A DNA stretch of 56,660 nucleotides from an uncultured Flavobacteriaceae bacterium (GTDB lineage: Bacteria; Bacteroidota; Bacteroidia; Flavobacteriales; Flavobacteriaceae). Both the position numbers and the translations under genes were made by a program. Location: contig CALFUL010000031.1 of the NCBI GenBank assembly GCA_937929935.1, forward strand, positions 1 through 56,660, read 5' to 3'. Positions 41,484-49,067 of this stretch are shown in pieces. The first letter of the stretch is position 1, and every line of letters begins with the position of its first letter. The notes under the pieces are model-generated. The model saw nothing but the letters and a program-made list of their open reading frames with translations, did not search any database and was not told the origin of the DNA.

Positions 41484-43076
41484 TTATTTTTTTAGCGTGA
41501 AATAAAAAGTAGTACCTACCCCTACTTCACTCTCTAACCAAATTTTACCTTGGTATAAATTGACTATCTTTTTTACTATTGAAAGGCCTATACCTGTTGA
41601 GCGTTCGTTATTTCCCATAGACTGAAATACCTTGAAAATCTTCTCGTGATATTCTTTTGCAATACCAACGCCATTATCTTTAATACTAAATTGCCAGTGT
41701 GTTTTGGTTTCAGTAGCATCAATTGCTACTACGCCAGGGCTGCGTTCAATATGTACTACGGCATTACTAATTAGGTTTTGAAAGAGTTGATGCACTTTAG
41801 TTTTATCAACGCGTATACTTGGCAAAGGGTTCAATAACTTGATGTTCACATGTTCAGGCACAAAAATGATTTCTTTAATATCTTGAACAACTTCATTAAG
41901 GTCAATTAAAGTGTTATCAAGCGCCGCATCATTGATACTTGAATATCTTAAGATACCATCAATCAAACGATCCATTCCTTCAACTTTTTCTTGAATTTGC
42001 TGTAGGTTGAATTTGCCGTTTTCATCTAATTTATCACTGTAATCTTCACTTAACCAACTTGCCAAGGCGCTAACACTGCGTAATGGAGATTTTAAATCAT
42101 GTGAAACAATGTGCGCATATTCTTGTAAGCCTTCATTACTTTTTTCAAGTTCTTCTAAAAGTTTCTCTTTTTGATTCTCCAACTCCTTTTGATTGGTAAT
42201 ATCTTCTACAAGCGCCACCTGGTAATCAACCATACCTGCTTCATTTTTCACAGCACTAACAAGGGTTTTTGCCAAAACAGGATTACCATCCTTTTTAAAA
42301 TATGTTTTTACAACAGCAAATTTATCTAACTCGCCATTGTTCATCTTGTCCATTAGCTCTTTAGAACTCGCTACATCTTCAGCCGCAGAAATGTCTTTTA
42401 CTGAGAGCTGCTTCAGTTCACGCTCTGAATACCCTAATAACTCTGTAAAAGTTTGGTTCGCTTTAATAATTTTTCCATCGACCGTTAGAACAATACTCAA
42501 AGGAGAATTCTCAACAATGACATCTAGCTGTTTCCGCTGCTCTGAGAGTAATTGTTTGACTTCCATTTCTTGGGTAATATCTCTAACTATACCTTGAGCG
42601 GCAATTGGTTTACGCTCAGAATCATAGATAATACTTGCGTTTATCTGTATCCATTTCTCGGTTTTGTTTTTTGTACATATTTTTGCGCGGTAATTTTGTA
42701 ATGACCCCACTTCAATAAGAGATTCGAATGATTGCACCGTATATTCCATAAAATCATGATGCACAATCTTTGACAAATTCAATGTCTCTTTAGTATGGTC
42801 ATACCCTAGAAACTTCTTAGCAGAGCTATTCATGTTCAACACATTGAATTGTAAATCCATCACAACATAGGGATCTATGATATTGATGAATTCTCCATCT
42901 AATTCTGATGCTTTTTCGGTAAGCAGGTTTTCTAATTTATTATTGGTCTGCTGTAAATGTTGGGTCACATCATAGAGCTCTTTTGACTTTGCTTCTAAGA
43001 TACGCTCCGCCTGTTGACGGGCCTTTTTCTGCCTTTCAAGTGCTCTCTTTAGTAGGGTAACTTCCTTACTATCCAT
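41484..43076 (-). CDS. PAS-containing soluble histidine kinase, partner of H-NOX
   Basis: A kinase of about 530 aa without transmembrane segments. A coiled-coil N-terminus (about 1-55, KRALERQKKARQQAERILE) is followed by two PAS/PAC domains (about 60-175 and 185-300). A HisKA domain with phospho-His in YAHIVSHDLKSPLRS follows, then HATPase_c (NLISNAV N-box, DNGVGI and STGIGLSI G-boxes). I prefer the ATG at 43076, which overlaps the H-NOX stop by 8 bp, to the TTG 15 bp upstream. Kinases directly downstream of H-NOX genes are usually inhibited by NO-bound H-NOX; that this holds here is inference from gene order. Confidence 0.92.
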   Translation of the reverse strand: MDSKEVTLLKRALERQKKARQQAERILEAKSKELYDVTQHLQQTNNKLENLLTEKASELDGEFINIIDPYVVMDLQFNVLNMNSSAKKFLGYDHTKETLNLSKIVHHDFMEYTVQSFESLIEVGSLQNYRAKICTKNKTEKWIQINASIIYDSERKPIAAQGIVRDITQEMEVKQLLSEQRKQLDVIVENSPLSIVLTVDGKIIKANQTFTELLGYSERELKQLSVKDISAAEDVASSKELMDKMNNGELDKFAVVKTYFKKDGNPVLAKTLVSAVKNEAGMVDYQVALVEDITNQKELENQKEKLLEELEKSNEGLQEYAHIVSHDLKSPLRSVSALASWLSEDYSDKLDENGKFNLQQIQEKVEGMDRLIDGILRYSSINDAALDNTLIDLNEVVQDIKEIIFVPEHVNIKLLNPLPSIRVDKTKVHQLFQNLISNAVVHIERSPGVVAIDATETKTHWQFSIKDNGVGIAKEYHEKIFKVFQSMGNNERSTGIGLSIVKKIVNLYQGKIWLESEVGVGTTFYFTLKK

Positions 43077-43611
43077 GTTGGACAATATCAAATTTTACTT
43101 CGGTACCATCTTCTTTCAATAGATCGTAGGTAATGTCTGCTTTGCCATTGAAGTGTTCAAATGTTTTTTCCATTAAACCATGCGCAAGTCGGTATAAACC
43201 TCTTGAAGAGGTGTAAATCATTGAAATAGAGTTGTCTGTTTTCTCAAGGATTTTGAACATGGGCAACTCAGCATCCGGATATAACTTTTTGACATGAACA
43301 TGAATATGATCTTCTATAGAATACAGTAAAGCTAGAGGAGATTTATAGTTCTGAATAACCTCAGGATGGGCTTTGCCTAAACTTGTAAAAAGATAGAGTC
43401 CGAAGGTATAAATCAAATCGCCTGCCGGAAGCTTAGCTTCTTCACTAAGATTAGTGATAAGGCTTACCATTTCATTAAATTCATAGGTGCCTACCGAAGT
43501 ATAAATACCTTCAGACGGTAAATCAGAATGTTCAATAATGGTGTCAACCATTTCTAAGCCAAACTTAGCTTCAACCATTTCTAAAAACTCTGTAAAAACA
43601 ATTCCTTTCAT
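43069..43611 (-). CDS. H-NOX heme nitric-oxide/oxygen-binding sensor
   Basis: A 180-aa single-domain H-NOX protein. It begins MKGIVFTEFLEMVE, as is typical. The proximal heme ligand should be H104, six residues before YP in IHVHVKKLYPDAELP, matching the His-x6-Tyr-Pro spacing of guanylate cyclase. The heme-propionate motif YxSxR is present as YTSSR (Y133, S135, R137). Full length fits the family. It overlaps the kinase start, so stoichiometric production is likely. It should sense NO (possibly O2). Only one H-NOX is present in the window. Confidence 0.95.
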   Translation of the reverse strand: MKGIVFTEFLEMVEAKFGLEMVDTIIEHSDLPSEGIYTSVGTYEFNEMVSLITNLSEEAKLPAGDLIYTFGLYLFTSLGKAHPEVIQNYKSPLALLYSIEDHIHVHVKKLYPDAELPMFKILEKTDNSISMIYTSSRGLYRLAHGLMEKTFEHFNGKADITYDLLKEDGTEVKFDIVQHG

Positions 43612-43688
43612 GATTTTTGGGGATTTTTACTAAAAGTAGGAAAAGAGATACAGGAATAACAAAAAATGTTGTGAAATGACCTTTTTTG

Positions 43689-44090
43689 TTAGCCTTTGAC
43701 CAATTCATTAACATTCCAATAGGCAAGAACCTTTTCTAGCTTGCCTTGGTAATCCTCATATTTTAATGGCTTGATAATATAACCCGCAATGCCTATCTCG
43801 TAGCATTTCAATAAATCAACTCTGTTTTCAGATGTAGTAAGAATTATAGTGGGCAAATAGCGTAACCTAGCATCTTTTTTTAGTATTTCTAAAAACTCAA
43901 TACCACTCATTCTAGGCATATTTAAGTCTAATAGAATAATATCAGGCAGTCTCTCGCTTGATTCTAGAAAAGACAAAGCCTCTTCGCCATTTTTAGCTTC
44001 TATGATGTTATGTTTCAATGAATGTTTAGCAACCATCCGTTGCAATTTCATAATTTCGATGGTATCATCTTCGATGAGTAGTATATTCAT
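43689..44090 (-). CDS. Single-domain response regulator (CheY/Rcp1-like)
   Basis: A 133-aa receiver with acidic E7/D8/D9 and phospho-acceptor D55 (ILLDLNMPRMSG). The switch region is TIILTTSEN and the Lys lies in IIKPLKYEDY. There is no output domain. It is the first gene of the H-NOX operon; 77 bp with no terminator separate it from the H-NOX gene. It could carry phosphate between kinase and Hpt, or act as a phosphate sink. Its promoter is copy 5 of the regulon site, which makes the whole operon autoregulated. Confidence 0.92.
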   Translation of the reverse strand: MNILLIEDDTIEIMKLQRMVAKHSLKHNIIEAKNGEEALSFLESSERLPDIILLDLNMPRMSGIEFLEILKKDARLRYLPTIILTTSENRVDLLKCYEIGIAGYIIKPLKYEDYQGKLEKVLAYWNVNELVKG

Positions 44091-44117
44091 TAGGTAGGCC
44101 TTAAGGTAATTAATCTA

Positions 44118-44187
44118 CGAATGTCGTGAATTATTTATATTTCATTCGATCTACCTTGTTCGATGATCATTAAGTGTAGACGAATGG
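44118..44187 (-). promoter_or_regulatory. CCATTCRTCTACA regulon promoter, copy 5
   Basis: On the minus strand a perfect CCATTCGTCTACA (44187-44175) is followed 21 bp on by a weak second repeat (TCATCGAAC). ACATTCG occupies the position exactly 50 bp after the first 13-mer (44124-44118), where the other four copies carry ATATTTG or AGATTTG. It is the weakest -7 of the set. The receiver gene of the H-NOX operon starts 28 bp later. Confidence 0.75.
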
Positions 44188-44308
44188 AATAAAAGTATAG
44201 CTTAATGGGAAAAATGTTACAGATACCTTTATTAGGAATTTTTGAATTACTAAAAAGAAGGTATGGCTAAAAAGTAGAACAAATTCTTGAATTGAATTGC
44301 ACGAAAAG

Positions 44309-45040
44309 TCAAACAATAATAATCTTCTTCAAAATAGAATCACGATATTTCTTACCAATGGGCAATTCTTCATTGTTGATACTAACATGCGTAGTATTTA
44401 TTTTCTCTAGGTGCTTCGTATGAATAATATAGCCCCTATGAATACGCACAAAACGTTCACTAAGATTTGAAATAATACTATTTAAACTACCACGGATAAC
44501 AAACTTATTGCCTCCTCTCATGATAATATCAATATACACATGAGAGCTTTGTAAATAGAGAATATCTTCAAATTTTATTTTTACAAAAGTTCCTTTCTCT
44601 TTTACAAAGATTGCATCTTTTACAATTAGATGTTCAGTCTCTTTGTTGGTTGTTTCACTGACTTTAAATGCATAATTGTGCAATGCAATTTCAATAGCTG
44701 AATACAATTCATCTTTGGTAAAAGGTTTAACCAAAAATGCAGGAGGCATTACATGCTTTACTTCGTTAACCGTTGCTGGATCAGAATTAGAGGTCAAAAA
44801 AATAAATGGAAAATCATAGCTGTCGCGTATTTCTTTAGCCAAATCAATACCTGTTTTTTTACCTGACAATTGAATATCGAGTATAGCGATATCAGGACTT
44901 TCTTCGCCGATACGTTCAATGGCTTCAGAATAACTGATAGCAGGTTCTAAAGCTTCATAACCTAATGCCTCAAGATTATCACAAATATTATTCGCAATAA
45001 TCATTTCATCTTCTACAACTAAAATTTTAACGGGATCCAT
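44309..45040 (-). CDS. LytTR response regulator, probable partner of the 7TMR-DISM kinase
   Basis: A 243-aa regulator: receiver with D11/E12-type acidic residues and D55 (IAILDIQLSGKKTG), then a LytTR domain (about 145-243) with VKIKFEDILYLQSSHVYIDI and RFVRIHRGYIIHTKHLE. It lies downstream of the DISM kinase on the same strand. The 478-bp gap between them contains a 21-bp-spaced repeat (TTCAGAGC/TTCAGAAC) of the kind found upstream of the kinase. The pairing of regulator and kinase is inferred from proximity and shared repeats. Confidence 0.9.
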   Translation of the reverse strand: MDPVKILVVEDEMIIANNICDNLEALGYEALEPAISYSEAIERIGEESPDIAILDIQLSGKKTGIDLAKEIRDSYDFPFIFLTSNSDPATVNEVKHVMPPAFLVKPFTKDELYSAIEIALHNYAFKVSETTNKETEHLIVKDAIFVKEKGTFVKIKFEDILYLQSSHVYIDIIMRGGNKFVIRGSLNSIISNLSERFVRIHRGYIIHTKHLEKINTTHVSINNEELPIGKKYRDSILKKIIIV

Positions 45041-45518
45041 GCTTTGAGTTCAAAGTACAAAGTAAGAAAAAAGCTTCGCATATAAACACTCTTAAAACAA
45101 TGATTAACCAGTTTTATGAACAGTTAAGATTTATTTTCAAGCCCTACAGCGTATTTTAAAATGATGACAACTTCTGAATGAATCTAAATTAAGGTGTTTA
45201 TAGTAGTCTCTAAAATTGGTCAGGAATTTTCAAAATTTTCTAAGCGTTTCATTGAATTTCATTAATATCAATAACATTTTTAGCATCATTCAGAGCAAAA
45301 TTAGATGTGTTCAGAACTTTATCAATTTTAATTGTATCATGTGGAATACCGCTTTTATAGTGCACAAATTAGTTGAAATACGGTTTTAATAAGTAACACT
45401 TTTATCAGCAGCAGTCAGTAATTCTTATGTCAGTTCTAGTATGAATTTTCTAGTATATTTTTACCCAATCAATGTTAATAAAATTATTTAAGCTGCATGA
45501 ATTTAGACCGCCTTACAG
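45041..45518. other. 478-bp intergenic region between LytTR regulator and kinase
   Basis: No gene is seen. The notable element is the 21-bp-phased repeat pair at 45289-45317. The segment just before the regulator ATG contains CAAAGTACAAAG; on the minus strand this gives TTACTTTG, one mismatch from TAnnTTTG. Confidence 0.5.
45289..45317 (+). promoter_or_regulatory. TTYAGAAC direct repeat pair, 21-bp phase
   Basis: TTCAGAGC at 45289-45296 and TTCAGAAC at 45310-45317, exactly 21 bp apart. A weaker TCAATAAC sits one further period upstream (45268). A LytTR-type operator is likely; the gene it serves is uncertain because both neighbours are on the minus strand. Confidence 0.6.
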
Positions 45519-47435
45519 TTAATCATCTAATTTTCGCTCTTGAGTATCTTTAAAGTTAATGACAAAAGTTGTACCCTTATCACTAAAAACCTCTAGCGAA
45601 CCTTTTAATTGTTTAACCAAACCACGTACTAATCTTAAACCTAAGCTTTTGGTTTTTTTAATGTCAATTTTTTTATCAATACCAACCCCATTATCTTTAA
45701 TTTCAAGCGTATAATTGTTTTGATTTGTTTCATGGATCTTGATATTCAATATAGGTTGGGCAACACCTTTGAAAGCATATTTATACGCATTGGTTATAAT
45801 TTCATTTACAATCAGACCCAATGGTATCGCAGTATCAACATCAAGCTCAATAGCTGGTGCATCTATGTTAAACTTAACCTCCTCGTCTGAGGTAAACATC
45901 ATTGATATTTCTTGAACCAATTTATTCAAGTATTCATTAAAGTCAATAGTACCTGTCGAACTTTGATATAATTTTTGGTGAATGAAAGCCATAGACTTCA
46001 ATCTGTTTTGACCGTCATTGGCTAATTGAAGCGCTTTTTCATCAGTAATATCTTTTGATTGCATTTCTAGCAAGCTTGAAACAATTTGAAAGTTGTTCTT
46101 TACACGATGATGTACTTCTTTTAACATCATTTCTTTTTGATCTACCAATACTTCCATAACACGATTCTGTGCTTCAATCTCTTCTTGAAACTTGTAGCCT
46201 ATTATTGTTTGAATTCCTAAATAAACTAATAATCCGTAAGACCACATACCCACATCGCCAGTATCAATAATACCTCTTAGATGTAATGTATCATTAAAAC
46301 TGATAAAGAAAATAAATAGGAGGCTTAAAAAAATTAGCTTATGAATAGCCTCTTGAGAAAATAATAATCGAACCAGTACATAAAATATATAAATAGAGCC
46401 AAGAAGTGTTACTATATTAAATAAAAAACCTGTGACCGTGACCCAATAGCTGGGCGCTAGAATCACATAAACAGATCCTAATGAGAAGGCATAAACCACT
46501 ATTTTAACAAACCACTTTTTAAAATATTTGGGCAGTAGTTCTCTATAATAAAGTACTAGAAATACGGTAAAAAAATAAAAGCTAAAATATCTTGCCTTTT
46601 GTAAAAGCCACAATGGTAAATCTGGTATTAAAAAATATAAAATTACTTCATCAATACATACAATTCTTATGAATACACCTAAACAGAATAAAGAAATATA
46701 TAGTGATGTTTTACGCTTCTTAAAAAAATAAAGAATACTTTGAAAGATGGCCATAGTTAAAGCAATCGCCATACTAATAGCGCTTTCAATTATTTTAAGC
46801 ACTTTTGTATTCTGTAATTTCTGATATGAAGCTATTTGAATTGAATGTGAAGTTCCGCCCCCGCGGCCATCACTGAAATTCGAAACTGGTATTACCAATT
46901 CTATATTTTCTTCAGTGGGCAATTGAATAAGAAGTGGTTTACCATCGGGTTCACTCTTATTTGAAGAATCTCCTATTTTTCCTAAAGCACCTATTTGCAA
47001 CCCATTTGCCCATACTTCACAAGCAGATTTTAGTCGAAAAGTTTTGAATCCATAAGGTGTATCACTTTTAGGTAATTTAATTTTCATTCTGAATGTACCA
47101 AATCCTTTTCTTGCATATCCAGCTTGCTTCCAGGTTTCTCTTACCTTAAGTGTAGTTTTTCCAGTTTCATTGAGTGCTTTCAAATCATAATTACCCAATG
47201 AATTGTAAGGAAACTGTTGCCAATAAAACGTCCACTGTCCTTTAAGTGTATAAATAGGTTCTTTTTCAAAATTCCATTCTGACAAATCTAAAATTCCATT
47301 CTTACTTTCTACAACTTGCTTTTCTCCTTTGTTTATAAAGGCTAGGATAATAAAAAGGATGATACCTGTAATTAGAAAAATAAAGTTAGCGTATCTGATA
47401 AGTAACCTATAAAGGTTTTGTAAACTACTTTTCAT
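45519..47435 (-). CDS. 7TMR-DISM sensor histidine kinase (HisKA_2 type)
   Basis: A 638-aa membrane kinase. After one N-terminal helix (about 15-35) lies a periplasmic jelly-roll domain (about 45-205; LSEWNFEKEPIYTLKGQW, SGGGTSHSIQIA-like end). Seven transmembrane helices follow (about 210-405), as in 7TMR-DISM receptors. The cytosolic part has a coiled linker and a HisKA_2 dimerisation domain with phospho-His in EVHHRVKNNFQIV. An HATPase domain follows (NEIITNAYKYAF, DNGVGI, SLGLRLV). DISM ligands are thought to be carbohydrates or other small molecules. The natural output is the LytTR regulator at 44309-45040. Its upstream region carries a three-fold 21-bp repeat. Confidence 0.92.
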   Translation of the reverse strand: MKSSLQNLYRLLIRYANFIFLITGIILFIILAFINKGEKQVVESKNGILDLSEWNFEKEPIYTLKGQWTFYWQQFPYNSLGNYDLKALNETGKTTLKVRETWKQAGYARKGFGTFRMKIKLPKSDTPYGFKTFRLKSACEVWANGLQIGALGKIGDSSNKSEPDGKPLLIQLPTEENIELVIPVSNFSDGRGGGTSHSIQIASYQKLQNTKVLKIIESAISMAIALTMAIFQSILYFFKKRKTSLYISLFCLGVFIRIVCIDEVILYFLIPDLPLWLLQKARYFSFYFFTVFLVLYYRELLPKYFKKWFVKIVVYAFSLGSVYVILAPSYWVTVTGFLFNIVTLLGSIYIFYVLVRLLFSQEAIHKLIFLSLLFIFFISFNDTLHLRGIIDTGDVGMWSYGLLVYLGIQTIIGYKFQEEIEAQNRVMEVLVDQKEMMLKEVHHRVKNNFQIVSSLLEMQSKDITDEKALQLANDGQNRLKSMAFIHQKLYQSSTGTIDFNEYLNKLVQEISMMFTSDEEVKFNIDAPAIELDVDTAIPLGLIVNEIITNAYKYAFKGVAQPILNIKIHETNQNNYTLEIKDNGVGIDKKIDIKKTKSLGLRLVRGLVKQLKGSLEVFSDKGTTFVINFKDTQERKLDD

Positions 47436-47564
47436 GAAGAATATTCAATTTATCTATTTTTGTAGTAAAAATTAATGATCATTATCTAGTTATGGATGAA
47501 AAATGAAGTGGTGAAAAGTAATTCTATCATCAATATAGTCATAATATATTTTTATGATAGATTG

Positions 47565-47614
47565 TTTAGAACATTAAAATGACACTTCAACCCATTAAAA
47601 CTAACTTTCAGAAC
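47565..47614 (+). promoter_or_regulatory. Triple 21-bp-phased repeat upstream of the DISM kinase
   Basis: TTTAGAAC (47565), a degenerate TTCAACCC (47586) and TTCAGAAC (47607) lie at exact 21-bp steps. The outer two extend to a shared AGAACATTA. The array lies 130 bp upstream of the kinase ATG, and also upstream of a plus-strand candidate transcript ending at 47885. Confidence 0.7.
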
Positions 47615-47654
47615 ATTACTCCATAACTTAATAATAACACTCTATAAGTCCTGT

Positions 47655-47885
47655 TATATATAAACAAATCGATGAACGGTAATTTTATTAAAAAAGTAAA
47701 GTGCTGATAAAGTCCTAATTGATATGTGTTAATAAAATTTAATTATTTCAAAATTTTTAGTAATGAGTACCAACTTATTTAGATAAATCAAAGCACAGAT
47801 TATTTTTTAACATTTTCTAATAAAGTAGGCAATAAATGTGGAGGCATGCCCGTCTGTTTGAATCATCAAATGGACGGTTTTTTTT
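47655..47885 (+). ncRNA. Candidate short plus-strand transcript with intrinsic terminator
   Basis: No convincing coding frame lies between the triple repeat and a clear terminator. The terminator is CCGTC (47850-47854) paired with GACGG (47873-47877), helped by TTTGA/TCAAA, then eight T (47878-47885). A TATATATA at the expected -7 distance is only a weak promoter match. An 11-codon frame (ATG about 47672) is the only peptide worth noting. No family is recognised. Confidence 0.3.
47850..47885 (+). terminator. Intrinsic terminator, plus strand
   Basis: Stem CCGTC/GACGG with an inner TTTGA/TCAAA stem, loop ATCA, followed by TTTTTTTT. No annotated plus-strand gene ends here, which implies an unannotated transcript. 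Confidence 0.75.
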
Positions 47886-47909
47886 ATAGTAACGATAGTC
47901 ATACAATAT

Positions 47910-48006
47910 TTAAGAACATAAAAAATGCTATTCAGAACACCTTTAAATCTGTTTAGAACAAACTATACATTTTTTTCGAATAAACTTTAGTACCCTACTA
48001 AATTTG
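47910..48006 (+). promoter_or_regulatory. Triple 21-bp-phased repeat and -7 element upstream of the 103-aa gene
   Basis: TTAAGAAC (47910), TTCAGAAC (47931) and TTTAGAAC (47952) repeat at exact 21-bp steps. A perfect TAnnTTTG (TAAATTTG, 47999-48006) stands 39 bp after the last repeat and about 50 bp before the ATG at 48059. This is the clearest operator-promoter of the TTYAGAAC set. Confidence 0.75.
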
Positions 48007-48058
48007 TAAGAATAATCGTAACTGCATTTTTATAAATAATTGTAAATTATTTCTTTTA

Positions 48059-48370
48059 ATGTTGCTATTTAAAATTACTTGTATGACCTATTATAACGGA
48101 ACAAGATTTAAATTCTTACTAAAAAGAGATATTCAATCTAAAACTATTCAAAAAATTCTTACCATCTTAAAAAGCTCAAAAGAATATAAGCCATATCTAT
48201 TAGACTGGGATGATATTCAAAAAAAATACAAGCAATTAGGAATAGGTGATATCGATGAGTTTTCTTTTAATTATGCATTTGGATATCATCTGATACACCA
48301 AAAACTAGAAAATAGAGTAAGTAAAGAAGCCATGTACCTTGAAATTAGAGCTCATTTGTTAGATCTTTAA
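48059..48370 (+). CDS. Hypothetical 103-aa protein (probable LytTR target)
   Basis: I recognise no family. A second ATG at 48083 gives a 95-aa protein starting MTYYNGTRFKFLLKRDI, which reads as a more natural start. The product is soluble, charged and mostly helical, with a Tyr-rich middle (KSSKEYKPYLLDWDDIQKKY) and no signal peptide. It has the best TTYAGAAC-type promoter in the window, so it is probably induced by the DISM kinase/LytTR pair. The function is unknown. Confidence 0.6.
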   Translation: MLLFKITCMTYYNGTRFKFLLKRDIQSKTIQKILTILKSSKEYKPYLLDWDDIQKKYKQLGIGDIDEFSFNYAFGYHLIHQKLENRVSKEAMYLEIRAHLLDL

Positions 48371-49067
48371 TTTGACTAAAAGATAAATTGAACACTTGTA
48401 GAATTTAGATAATCCTACTAAACCCTAATTTCAAATGAAAAAGTAAAGCTATCGGTCTATCCCTTTTTGTTTCCATGCACCTACTCAAAATATAAAGAAG
48501 ATTTACATAATCCTTTTACATCGCTTTTGTTGTAAATAATTGATTTTTAGCATTTTAGTTTGACTTTTCTAGATCAAATCCTTATATAAACACTTGATGT
48601 GAAAAAGCAGCTCTAGAACCTCAACTTTATGCGTTTTTATTAATCAAAAATGACAAAGAAAATCATTACGTCATAAAGTGATAAAAATCCTTGAATGCCT
48701 AAAGCGTTTTGATATTTAACTATTGTGTTTAAAAGTAGAAATGTTCAGCTCAAAATATAGTTCCATAAAACGTTCGTGGCAGTTGCACAATTATAAAGCA
48801 GCCAATTACTCACTATTAGGTTAACTTTTTGATATTGTAACCAATTGATTTACAGGCTTAGTTGTTTTACAATAATCCAAAGAATATTGATTTTGCGGAA
48901 ATATAGGAGTTCTGCAACAGCTACGAACGTTTTATAGGAGATATCAAAATAGAATACTTCTTCTGCACTTTTTACTATCTTTAAGCCTGTGCATGATCTG
49001 AACATACATAAATCATTTTGCAGCCCGTCTATAACATTATTTAGTTTGCTATTTTTCCAGAATAGAA
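48371..49067. other. 697-bp intergenic region with a long imperfect inverted repeat
   Basis: No gene is seen. The region contains the inverted repeat at 48763-48938 and otherwise AT-rich sequence without credible frames. The promoter of the AraC gene should lie in its last 100 bp, but I see no clear TAnnTTTG. Confidence 0.5.
48763..48938. repeat. Imperfect 25-bp inverted repeat with ~125-bp spacer
   Basis: Left arm 48763-48787 (CCATAAAACGTTCGTGGCAG then TTGCA) and right arm 48913-48938 (TGCAACAGCTACGAACGTTT then TATAGG). The reverse complement of the left arm matches the right arm at 23 of 25 positions plus one inserted base. The ACGAACGTTTTAT core is typical of spacers between small genes in Flavobacteriaceae. 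A non-autonomous mobile element or cassette relic is possible. Confidence 0.7.

Noticed and set aside
47836..47889. 17-codon frame overlapping the terminator at 47850-47885
   Set aside because: It reads through the terminator stem and T-run, so it is chance.
48763..48938. Insertion sequence
   Set aside because: No transposase frame and no flanking target duplication could be seen between or beside the arms.
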